Shown here: piece by piece, positions 8,474 through 15,525 of the stretch | Position numbering within the stretch: position 1 is the first letter of the stretch | Layout: every line of letters starts with the position of its first letter | From: a bacterium | GTDB lineage: Bacteria; Bacillota; Clostridia; Lachnospirales; Lachnospiraceae | DNA length: 45,709 nt | NCBI GenBank assembly: GCA_029227655.1 | Contig: JAQYAI010000061.1 | Span: 1 to 45,709 of the forward strand | Direction: 5' to 3' | Position numbers and translations under genes: made by a program | The notes under the pieces: model-generated | Told to the model about the DNA's origin: nothing | Seen by the model: only the letters and a program-made list of their open reading frames with translations | The model's database searches: none

Positions 8474-9667
8474 ATGCTTAACAAAAAATCAGTAGATGAT
8501 ATTAATGTAAAAGGCCTTAAAGTTCTTGTAAGATGTGACTTTAATGTGCCATTAAAAGATGGAAAGATCACTGACGAAAACCGTCTCGTTGCAGCGCTTC
8601 CAACACTGAAGAAATTAATCGCAGACGGTGGAAGATTAATCCTCTGCTCACACCTTGGTAAACCAAAGGGAGAACCAAAACCAGAATTATCGCTTGCTCC
8701 AGTGGCGGTTCGTCTTTCAGAACTTCTTGGACAGGAAGTAAAATTTGCAGCTGACCCAGAAGTAGTTGGACCAAACGCAAAAGCAGCAGTAGAAGCTATG
8801 AAAGATGGAGATGTAATCCTTCTTGAAAACACACGTTACAGAAAAGAAGAGACAAAGAACGGTGAAGAATTCTCGAAAGAACTTGCTTCCTTATGTGACG
8901 TATTCGTAAATGATGCATTCGGAACAGCTCACCGTGCACACTGTTCAAACGTTGGTGTAACACAGTTTGTCGACACAGCAGTGGTTGGATATTTAATGCA
9001 GAAAGAAATCGATTTCCTCGGAAATGCAGTCAATAATCCAGAAAGACCATTCATCGCTATTCTTGGTGGAGCGAAAGTTTCAAGCAAGATTTCTGTTATC
9101 GAAAACTTACTTGATAAAGTGGATACACTGATCATCGGTGGTGGAATGTCTTACACATTCAGCAAAGCTCAGGGTGGAACTGTTGGAACATCTCTTCTTG
9201 AAGAAGATTACTGTGAATATGCGCTTAACATGATCAAGAAAGCAGAAGAAAAAGGTGTGAAATTATTACTTCCGATTGATACAGTAATTGCAGATGCGTT
9301 TGATAACGATGCAAATAGAAAAGTTGTGGATTCAAATAACATTCCAGATGGATGGATGGGTCTTGATATCGGACCAAAAACAGCAACAATGTATGCAGAA
9401 GCTGTAAAAGAAGCGAAGACAGTTGTATGGAATGGACCAATGGGTGCATTTGAAATGCCAAATTTTGCAGCAGGAACAGAAGCAGTAGCAAAAGCACTTG
9501 CAGATACAGATGCAGTGACAATCATTGGTGGTGGAGACAGTGCAGCAGCAGTGAACCAGTTAGGATATGGGGATAAGATGACACATATTTCAACAGGTGG
9601 CGGAGCTTCTCTTGAATTCCTTGAAGGAAAGGAATTACCAGGTGTAGCAGCAGCCAATGACCGATAG
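8474..9667 (+). CDS. pgk: Phosphoglycerate kinase
   Basis: Transfers phosphate from 1,3-bisphosphoglycerate to ADP in glycolysis. The 397-aa protein carries [14 protein letters not shown], the N-terminal substrate-binding signature (residues ~17-30), and the C-terminal nucleotide block [11 protein letters not shown] with [17 protein letters not shown] 8474 is chosen over the track's 8459 because GGAGG at 8461-8465 lies eight bases before it and would fall inside the longer form. It sits between gap and tpiA with 14 bases before the latter, and shares the biased codon use of the operon. Confidence 0.97.
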   Translation: MLNKKSVDDINVKGLKVLVRCDFNVPLKDGKITDENRLVAALPTLKKLIADGGRLILCSHLGKPKGEPKPELSLAPVAVRLSELLGQEVKFAADPEVVGPNAKAAVEAMKDGDVILLENTRYRKEETKNGEEFSKELASLCDVFVNDAFGTAHRAHCSNVGVTQFVDTAVVGYLMQKEIDFLGNAVNNPERPFIAILGGAKVSSKISVIENLLDKVDTLIIGGGMSYTFSKAQGGTVGTSLLEEDYCEYALNMIKKAEEKGVKLLLPIDTVIADAFDNDANRKVVDSNNIPDGWMGLDIGPKTATMYAEAVKEAKTVVWNGPMGAFEMPNFAAGTEAVAKALADTDAVTIIGGGDSAAAVNQLGYGDKMTHISTGGGASLEFLEGKELPGVAAANDR

Positions 9668-9680
9668 GAGGAAAGCAAAA

Positions 9681-10430
9681 ATGGCAAGAAAGAAAATTAT
9701 TGCAGGAAACTGGAAGATGAACATGACTCCATCTCAGGCAGTTGAACTTGTAAATACATTAAAACCACTGGTACAGACAGAAGATGCAGATGTAGTATTC
9801 TGTGTACCGGCAATCGATATCATTCCAGCAATGGAAGCAGCAAAAGGAAGCAACATCAGTATTGGTGCTGAAAATATGTACTTTGAAGATAAAGGTGCAT
9901 TCACGGGTGAAATTTCACCAGCTATGCTTGTTGATGCAGGCGTAAAATACGTTGTTCTTGGACACTCTGAAAGAAGAGAATACTTTGCAGAAACAAATGA
10001 GACAGTGAACAAAAAGATGTTAAAGGCTTTCGAGTATGGAATCACACCAATCATGTGCTGTGGAGAATCTCTTACACAGAGAGAACAGGGCGTAACAATG
10101 GACTTCATCCGTCAGCAGGTCAAGATTGGATTCCTTAACGTAACTGCTGATCAGGCAAAAACAGCAGTAATCGCGTACGAACCAATCTGGGCAATCGGAA
10201 CCGGTAAAACGGCTACAACAGAGCAGGCACAGGAAGTCTGCAAAGCAATTCGCGAATGCATCGCTGAAATCTACGATGAAGCTACAGCAGAAGCTATCCG
10301 CATCCAGTACGGCGGATCTGTAAATGCGAAGACAGCTCCGGAATTATTTGCACAGCCGGATATCGATGGAGGACTTGTCGGAGGCGCATCATTAAAACCA
10401 GAGTTTGGGCAGATTGTGAATTGGAAATAG
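9681..10430 (+). CDS. tpiA: Triose-phosphate isomerase
   Basis: Interconverts dihydroxyacetone phosphate and glyceraldehyde-3-phosphate. The 249-aa sequence has AGNWKMN with the catalytic lysine (K13 region), GHSERR with the catalytic histidine, [13 protein letters not shown] with the catalytic glutamate and loop 6, and QYGGSVN for phosphate binding. ATG 9681 is preferred to the track's 9657: AGGAGGAAAG lies just ahead of it, and [14 protein letters not shown] is the usual start. Last gene of the gap operon; a strong terminator follows 20 bases after the stop. Confidence 0.97.
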   Translation: MARKKIIAGNWKMNMTPSQAVELVNTLKPLVQTEDADVVFCVPAIDIIPAMEAAKGSNISIGAENMYFEDKGAFTGEISPAMLVDAGVKYVVLGHSERREYFAETNETVNKKMLKAFEYGITPIMCCGESLTQREQGVTMDFIRQQVKIGFLNVTADQAKTAVIAYEPIWAIGTGKTATTEQAQEVCKAIRECIAEIYDEATAEAIRIQYGGSVNAKTAPELFAQPDIDGGLVGGASLKPEFGQIVNWK

Positions 10431-10450
10431 ATACATATGCATAAAGAATG

Positions 10451-10480
10451 GCGTTGTACTAGAAAGTACAGCGCTTTTTT
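10451..10480 (+). terminator. Intrinsic terminator of the gap-pgk-tpiA operon
   Basis: GCGTTGTACT-agaa-AGTACAGCGC (10-bp stem with one G-T) runs into six T. Confidence 0.9.
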
Positions 10481-10514
10481 ATAAGTTATAGCTTGATGGA
10501 ACTGTTGCAAAAGT

Positions 10515-10830
10515 GGTTGCTATGAAGAAAAACCATTTCGCCAGTGACCTTAGATTTCGTCTGGAGTATCTATGGCAGAAAAGTTTTTTGTCAGCCACCC
10601 TATTTTTCATCAAAAGTATCTATATAGAAAAATCACTTTCCAAAATACTCACTTTTTTTATCTGAGTATCTATATATAAATAAATGAAAATAAGGTACTC
10701 AGAATCATTTTTTTGGGTTTCTATAGAGAAAAAATATTGTTCTAGGTACTAAAATTCAGGTAGATAAGAGAAAAAACATAAAAAGCGGGTGACTAGAGAA
10801 AAAATTATTCTGTATGGGTACTCTCAGAAA
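10515..10830. repeat. Degenerate tandem array, ~50-bp period, five or more units
   Basis: Units begin at 10515, 10565, 10615, 10665 and 10716 (spacings 50, 50, 50, 51), with shorter units near 10759 and 10788. The start of each unit resembles RGTATCTATATAGAAAAA, and a second block resembling GTACTC plus a T-rich stretch lies about 29 bases in, so each unit looks like two related half-units. Copies have drifted, especially the first two. The stretch is about 70% A+T and has no credible ORF. Together with the hairpin at 10865 it fills the 553-base gap between tpiA and the XRE gene. Function unknown. Confidence 0.6.
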
Positions 10831-10864
10831 TAAACTTTCACTTAAAGTGCTGAAGGGATTCGGT

Positions 10865-10894
10865 GCAAAATAACTGACTAATCAGTTATTTTGC
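10865..10894. repeat. Perfect 13-bp inverted repeat with 4-base loop
   Basis: GCAAAATAACTGA-ctaa-TCAGTTATTTTGC. No T-run follows directly on either strand (gacactcccattttt comes on the plus side). It lies about 90 bases beyond the end of the XRE gene and could act as a weak terminator for it, or be a remnant of a mobile-element end. Confidence 0.5.
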
Positions 10895-10984
10895 GACACT
10901 CCCATTTTTATACAGTTGAATGAAGTCTGTATTCTGCAGGACTTATCCAATTTGGTTCAGGTAAAATGTTTTGGTGGATTTTAT

Positions 10985-11275
10985 TTATTTCTGTGAGTGA
11001 AGTTCTTGAAAATATTGAACCAGGCGATAAACTAATTGTATTTCTCGTTCTGATAGTGAAGAGATATCTAAAGTTATATTTGTAGAAAGTCCAAGCAAAT
11101 AGTCAGTAGATACTTTAAATAACTGCGAAAGTTCAATAATGTATGCGGTCGAAGGAATGGAAATTCCCATTTCCCATGCGTTTACACTGCTGCGGGTAAT
11201 GTTTAGTTTTTTAGCTACATCTGCTTGTGTCATGTTGTTTGAAAGACGTAATTCTTTAATTCTATCTGCGACCAT
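10985..11275 (-). CDS. XRE/Cro-type helix-turn-helix regulator
   Basis: A 96-aa DNA-binding protein with a complete XRE domain in residues ~3-62: IKELRLSNNMTQADVAKKLNI, then RSSVNAWEMG as the recognition helix, and STDYLLGLS closing the domain. The remainder is a short helical tail (SEREIQLVYRLVQYF) that may mediate dimerisation. ATG 11273-11275 follows an AAAGGAG site on the minus strand. The gene faces away from a small truncated membrane ORF and stands alone in an accessory stretch. Its target is unknown; two related GATATATT..GTAATT segments lie in the 110-base upstream gap and could be operators. Confidence 0.85.
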   Translation of the reverse strand: MVADRIKELRLSNNMTQADVAKKLNITRSSVNAWEMGISIPSTAYIIELSQLFKVSTDYLLGLSTNITLDISSLSEREIQLVYRLVQYFQELHSQK

Positions 11276-11385
11276 GATTTTCTCCTTTTTCCGATATATT
11301 ATTGTAATTTGAAGGAGATTTCATTATCATAATGATACTTAAAATTGATAAAAGGAAAGTGCAATGATATATTGTAATTGCATAA

Positions 11386-11568
11386 ATGAAGAATAAATCA
11401 TTAAAAGTATTAATTGCTATAGCACCATTTTTTGTTGGAATATTTTACGAATGGGCCTCCGTTCTTTTGTCCATTTTTTTGATAGGATATTTGCTGCATT
11501 GCTATTATCATAATGGTAAAATCAGAGTTCCAAAAAGTATTACATTATTATCGACAATCATAAAATAA
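11386..11568 (+). CDS. Short hydrophobic ORF, probably a truncated membrane protein
   Basis: A 60-aa ORF with two membrane segments (about 8-24 and 25-42) followed by a basic stretch. It has no visible Shine-Dalgarno sequence, which argues against efficient translation. The pattern, two N-terminal helices then KIRVPKS, is reminiscent of the beginning of polytopic O-antigen-ligase-like proteins, but this is a memory-based impression. The reading frame stops just before a strong inverted repeat at 11585. I do not recognise a function and would treat it as a remnant until homologues are aligned. Confidence 0.3.
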   Translation: MKNKSLKVLIAIAPFFVGIFYEWASVLLSIFLIGYLLHCYYHNGKIRVPKSITLLSTIIK

Positions 11569-11584
11569 ATTTTGTATAACGGAT

Positions 11585-11622
11585 AATACCGCACAACTTG
11601 CATATAATTGTTGTGCGGTATT
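11585..11622 (+). repeat. Perfect 13-bp inverted repeat (hairpin), no T-tract
   Basis: AATACCGCACAAC and GTTGTGCGGTATT are separated by 12 bases, located 30 bases ahead of the next gene's start. It lacks the T-run of an intrinsic terminator on the plus strand; it may end transcription weakly or be an operator or leader hairpin of the surface-protein gene. Confidence 0.5.
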
Positions 11623-11651
11623 GTCATATTGAACCGTGGAAGGAATATAAT

Positions 11652-12496
11652 ATGCATATTATTCATAAGTTTAAAAATCCTGTATTATTGGAGATATTAT
11701 TTATAATATTATTATGTATTTTTATGTCTGTACCTGTTTACGCTAAAGAGAATAGCGAGCCAACGTTTCTGTTTGAAATGTCTATAGAAGGAAATGATAC
11801 GAAAGAAGTATCATGTGGTGATATTATTACTGTGGATTTGAAACTGAATCGAACGGATATGGATCATCCATATACAATGTATGCGATGCAGAATGAAATT
11901 CGTTATGATAGTGAATTCCTTGAACTGGTGGAGAATGGATTTATTATTTCTGATAAAATAACATCAACAGATATTGCTAACACAGATAATTTTCGTGAGT
12001 TTTACGTTAACTTTTTGTCCATGAGTGGTGGAGAACAGTGGGATTCATCAACAAAACTGGGGACTATACGATTTAAAGTTATAGGAAAAAGCGGAGTATC
12101 AAAAATAACCAGTCAAGATTATTTGGTTTCTTTGAAAGATGGTTCTGGGACATATTTGTGTGAAGCCAATAATGTGACAGTTATAGTATCAACAGATTGT
12201 ACTGTTAAATTTGAAAGTCGGGGTGGAACGCCAATTTCTGATAAAACAGTACAATATGGGGAAAAGTTAGATCCGCCGGATGATCCAGTACGGGAAAGTT
12301 ATTCGTTTGAAGGGTGGTATTCAGATATTGATCTGACAGATAAATGGGACTTTGAGAAAGATAAAATATGACTTTATATGCAGGTTGGTCAGATAGTGCT
12401 TCAGAAATAAATGTGCATCACAGTAATTTGTACTGGTTAATTATTCTAATTGTCATATTTATCATTTGGCAGAGTCATGAGCGTAAACAAAAATAA
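11652..12496 (+). pseudogene. Cohesin-like / InlB-repeat surface protein, interrupted by a frameshift near its end
   Basis: The first frame (ATG 11652 to TGA 12371, 239 aa) has a signal peptide (about residues 1-33, ending VYAKE), a beta-rich cohesin-like region (about 35-175, with DIITVDLKLNR and LGTIRFKVIG), then the start of a Listeria-Bacteroides (InlB_B) repeat with VKFESRGGTPIS and YSFEGWYSD. The repeat should end with MTLYAGW; exactly that appears in the next frame from ATG 12368, followed by a membrane helix and basic tail HERKQK (stop 12496). Stop and new start overlap as ATGA. A one-base deletion restores a ~280-aa membrane-anchored surface protein. Alternatively the two frames are translationally coupled. 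The track start at 11598 is too early. Confidence 0.7.
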
Positions 12497-12573
12497 TAAT
12501 ATTATACTCGCGTCTTTACTACTTGATAAAAATAAAAGTGGATTGGTATAAGTTCGCATTAATAGAATTTGTA

Positions 12574-12692
12574 GAGATTTTCACAAACTCTTGCAACTGT
12601 GACCAGAATCATGCAAAATAATGGCGTTGGTCGGTAGGTGAATTTGTTCCTGCACAACGGCGCTATTGTTTTTTTGAATGAAAGCATAGAAG
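12574..12692 (+). repeat. Orphan copy of the gpmI promoter/leader element (direct repeat, copy 1)
   Basis: About 119 bp that match 15396-15512 with roughly ten differences, including TTGCAA-17-CAAAAT promoter-like boxes and the paired AATGGCG...CGCTATT ahead of seven T. Similarity ends at CATAGAAG; in this copy no gene follows. The rest of the 302-base gap (12497-12573) holds nothing I can recognise. Confidence 0.8.
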
Positions 12693-12732
12693 TTTGCTAA
12701 ATAAAACTTTGGATTTTAATAAATTTATCTGT

Positions 12733-12774
12733 AAAAAAGAAGCCTGTGGATTGCTCCACTAGGCTTCTTTTTTA
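12733..12774. terminator. Bidirectional intrinsic terminator
   Basis: AAGAAGCCTGTGG-attgct-CCACTAGGCTTCTT (one mismatch) with an A-run on one side and T-run on the other. It ends the minus-strand lipoprotein gene at 12799 and would also stop plus-strand transcripts from the orphan leader. Confidence 0.85.
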
Positions 12775-12798
12775 TGAAAGTGCTTATTTGCTTATTGG

Positions 12799-14058
12799 TT
12801 ATTTTAAGTTTTCGTTTAAGTATGGAGTTGCTGTATCAGTGATATCAACAGCTTCTTCATCTGAAATTCCATCAATTTCTTTAGCGATATTGTACCAGTC
12901 TTCAAATGTTGTACCAAGAGGAATCACAGGATCAATTTCTTCTTTGATATAAGTCTGGAAGTCTTCAATATTGGCAGCCTCAAGTACATCAGAAGAGATA
13001 AGTGTGTTACGATCTTTGATCAAAGGAATCTCTTCTTCTGGAATTTGAGGGAACTGAGTATAATAATTTAAGAAACTATCCACGTTTTCATCTGTAAACT
13101 TCCATGTAATCGTACGTCCTTCTGCCACTGTTTTCATATACATTGTACGAAGAGCAACATATGGATCTACGTCAAAGCCATCAGCGAACATCATAGCAGC
13201 ATTATATGGGTGTTCATACATGAATTTAACTGCTAAATGGTGTGCATAGATGAGTCGTCTTGCAAGTTCTGGGCATTTTTCTGAAAATTCAGTATTCATT
13301 GCGTATACACAGCAAAGTCCCCAGTCATTATAATCTGATTCAGCAGAAACATCAGCAGCAGCCCAGTCAGTAGCAAGAATATGTCCGAATCCTTCAAATT
13401 CAGCAATAGATGCATAAGGGTCACAACATCTGAAAGCATCAATCTGCCCCGCTTTTAAAGCAAACATAGCATCCTGCTGTCCCATATTTACAATTGTATA
13501 TTTAGAAGGATCAGTATCAAAACCAATCTCTTCCTGCCATGTAAGGTATGCAGGGTCAATGTCAGGAGTTTGTGTCATGGAAATAGTTTTTCCAATTAAA
13601 TCTTGAGCATTTTCAATTTCATTACTTGCAACAAGATACATAGATCCACCCATATGGTTTGCAGCAGCGATAAAGAATGGAGCACCCTGGTTTACAGAAC
13701 GGATGGCACCTTCAACTCCAGTGTAACCAACATCCATAGAACCACTGGTAAGCGCTTTTAATGTTTCGCCAGATTTAGTTACATTTACTTTTAAGCCTAA
13801 AGCTTCGTAAATACCTGCTTTTTCACCGATGATGGCACCTACCATGTGGTCACAGCTGAAGTATCCCATTTCAATCACATAATCTTTTTCCACGTCGTTT
13901 AATTCGCCAAATTCAAAATCTTTTACCGCTTCTTCAGCACTATAACCTGTTTCGGCGACATCTTTTGTTGCTCCACGATCACTACTGTCACGGCAAGCTG
14001 TCAAAAGAGATGTTGACATTGCTGCAACAAGAAGTGTTGCGATAATTCTTTTTTTCAT
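12799..14058 (-). CDS. ABC transporter substrate-binding lipoprotein, NitT/TauT/SsuA type
   Basis: A 419-aa extracytoplasmic solute-binding protein. The signal peptide ends in lipobox LLTAC, so it is lipid-anchored at the outer membrane face. The body contains KAGIYEALGLKVNV, SGSMDVGYTGVEG and IGKTISMTQTP, the pattern of the NMT1/SsuA-like fold that binds sulfonates, nitrate, thiamine precursors or similar small molecules. Ligand is not readable; a GLCC pair near residue 240 is unusual. ATG at 14056-14058 is preferred to the TTG two codons earlier, because GGAGG lies ten bases upstream. No permease or ATPase gene is adjacent, so it is an orphan. It is flanked by a direct repeat of the gpmI leader. 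Confidence 0.85.
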   Translation of the reverse strand: MKKRIIATLLVAAMSTSLLTACRDSSDRGATKDVAETGYSAEEAVKDFEFGELNDVEKDYVIEMGYFSCDHMVGAIIGEKAGIYEALGLKVNVTKSGETLKALTSGSMDVGYTGVEGAIRSVNQGAPFFIAAANHMGGSMYLVASNEIENAQDLIGKTISMTQTPDIDPAYLTWQEEIGFDTDPSKYTIVNMGQQDAMFALKAGQIDAFRCCDPYASIAEFEGFGHILATDWAAADVSAESDYNDWGLCCVYAMNTEFSEKCPELARRLIYAHHLAVKFMYEHPYNAAMMFADGFDVDPYVALRTMYMKTVAEGRTITWKFTDENVDSFLNYYTQFPQIPEEEIPLIKDRNTLISSDVLEAANIEDFQTYIKEEIDPVIPLGTTFEDWYNIAKEIDGISDEEAVDITDTATPYLNENLK

Positions 14059-14439
14059 AAACAAATCCTCCTCTAAAAATACCTTTGTGAAAAGTAAAAA
14101 TTAATATTCATTAATAATTACAGGCAAACTATAACAAAAGAACAGGAAAAAGAAAAGAGAAAAAATGAAATATTATTGCTTTTGATAAAACAAAAGATAA
14201 TATTAAGAAAACCTATAAAGTAAGAACTGGAAGTTATAAGGAATAGTAACCTGTTGTGAAATTTTTCGATTGTGAAATTCTGCGGAATAAAAATTGTGTT
14301 CTCCAATCACATATGCTAAAATACAAACAAAGCATTTAGTTCTATTTGTCTAAGCGAAAGCGTCTGATCTCATCTCATACATCAGAATTTTTTAGAAATC
14401 ACAATGCTTGATTACCCAAAACAGGCAGAGGATTTCTAA

Positions 14440-15186
14440 GTAGATACGATATGGAGAGAACCTCTGCACAATTTCACAGAGGAGGTCTTACTGTATAATG
14501 CCATCAATAAGACGCATTATAATGACCCGGAGCTTCTGGAAATTAATACGTTACAAAATGCGATTTACATGTCGATGAAGAATGACGTGTCATTTATCAT
14601 TGATTCCAGATTGTCATTGTATGAACATCAGTCTACATACAGTCCTAATCTTCCGATACGTTATCTGTTGTATGTTGCAGACATTTATGCGAACATAACA
14701 AAAAATGAAAATCTGTACGGAACAAAGAAGGTCATGATACCGCCACCGAGATTTTTAATCTTTTATAACGGAAGAGAAACGTATCCAGAGCGGGTGCGAA
14801 GATACGCAGAGATAATGAAACTGGAAGCTGCGGTAGAACGTGCAATAACGGAATGTATCAGGGAAGGAATTCTGTCGGAATTCCTGTCAAGAAACAGAGC
14901 GGAGGCGAAGCGGATGAGTATATATGAATATGACGAAGAAAGACATATGCGCCAGACCCGCGCAGAAGGATATGAAGATGGCGAAGCCGCTGGAATGAAA
15001 AAGGGCGAAGAAATTGGAAGAAAAATAGGTGAAGAGATTGGAATAAAAAAAGGTGAAGTGTCTGGTATGGATAGGATTAATCAGTTGACTATCATTCTTG
15101 CAAAGAACAATCGTACAGAGGATATCATAAAGGCGGCCAATGATCCGGAATATCAGAAGAAATTATTAGAAGAGTTTTCGTTATGA
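14440..15186 (+). pseudogene. Rpn/PD-(D/E)XK nuclease-transposase family gene, eroded
   Basis: The ORF track starts at ATG 14569, but the same frame is open from 14440 and reads EEVLLYNAINKTHYNDPELL and so on, the conserved start of this family, with no usable start codon. Downstream are SFIIDSRLSLYEHQST (nuclease core), FLIFYNG, then directly ERVRRYAEIMKLEAAVE. Full-length relatives that I remember carry about 65 extra residues between FYNG and this helix, so an in-frame internal deletion is likely. The tail has RAEAKRMSIYEYDEE and Gly-Glu-rich KKGEEIGRKIGEE repeats typical of Rpn proteins. Both ends of the nuclease domain are damaged; activity is doubtful. Confidence 0.7.
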
Positions 15187-15315
15187 GATTTTATTTGAAA
15201 GATAAAGATAGTTAGATGAGAAACTATTTAGCATGACAAAATTTTCAAACCGTCATAAAGGAAGGAACAGAAAACGCAGCGCGTCACGAGAACTGTACTT
15301 GATTAGCCTTGTGAC

Positions 15316-15340
15316 ATCTGTTAAATTATGTCAAACAGAT
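15316..15340 (+). terminator. Weak possible terminator after the Rpn remnant
   Basis: ATCTGTT (15316-15322) and AACAGAT (15334-15340) followed by a T-rich stretch tctcttttgtttttt. The stem is only seven pairs. Confidence 0.35.
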
Positions 15341-15342
15341 TC

Positions 15343-15383
15343 TCTTTTGTTTTTTCTCTTGAAGCGCATGGCTGAGCTGTCAC
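15343..15383. repeat. Fragment of the dispersed palindromic element (one arm)
   Basis: GAAGCGCATGGCTGAGCTGTCAC at 15361-15383 matches the reverse complement of the outer arm of the copies at 29108 and 42155 with two differences, and the preceding T-rich bases resemble their inner stem. No partner arm is present here. Confidence 0.55.
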
Positions 15384-15395
15384 CAAGATATTGAT

Positions 15396-15512
15396 GAAAT
15401 TTTCACAAACTCTTGCAACTGTAACCAGAATCATGTAAAATAATAGCGTTGGTGGTAGGTGTATTTGTTCCTGCACATCGGCGCTATTGTTTTTTGAAGA
15501 AAAGCATAGAAG
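15396..15512 (+). promoter_or_regulatory. gpmI promoter and leader with terminator-like hairpin (direct repeat, copy 2)
   Basis: TTGCAA (15413-15418), 17 bases and TAAAAT (15436-15441) form a promoter. AATAGCG (15442-15448) pairs with CGCTATT (15482-15488), with an inner stem GTAGG/CCTGC, then six T, 31 bases ahead of the gpmI ATG. If transcription starts close behind the -10, a short RNA ending at the T-run could form, i.e. an attenuator. A near-identical copy lies at 12574. Confidence 0.65.
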
Positions 15513-15525
15513 GAGATTGATAGAA

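Noticed and set aside
10515-10830. CRISPR array
   Set aside because: Periodic, but the repeats are not conserved enough, no unique spacers between identical repeats exist, and no cas gene is in the window.
11293-11380. XRE operators (repeated GATATATT..GTAATT segments)
   Set aside because: Only two loosely similar A+T-rich segments; insufficient to annotate as sites.
12746-12952. 68-aa plus-strand ORF over the end of the lipoprotein gene
   Set aside because: Antisense shadow of the lipoprotein C-terminus and its terminator.
14118-14306. 62-aa minus-strand ORF upstream of the lipoprotein gene
   Set aside because: Very A+T-rich, Phe/Ser-rich translation without a ribosome binding site; typical chance ORF in a promoter region.
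12574-15512. Composite transposon or prophage
   Set aside because: Direct repeats flank the block, but there is no IS transposase, integrase or phage gene inside, and the repeats are regulatory DNA of gpmI.
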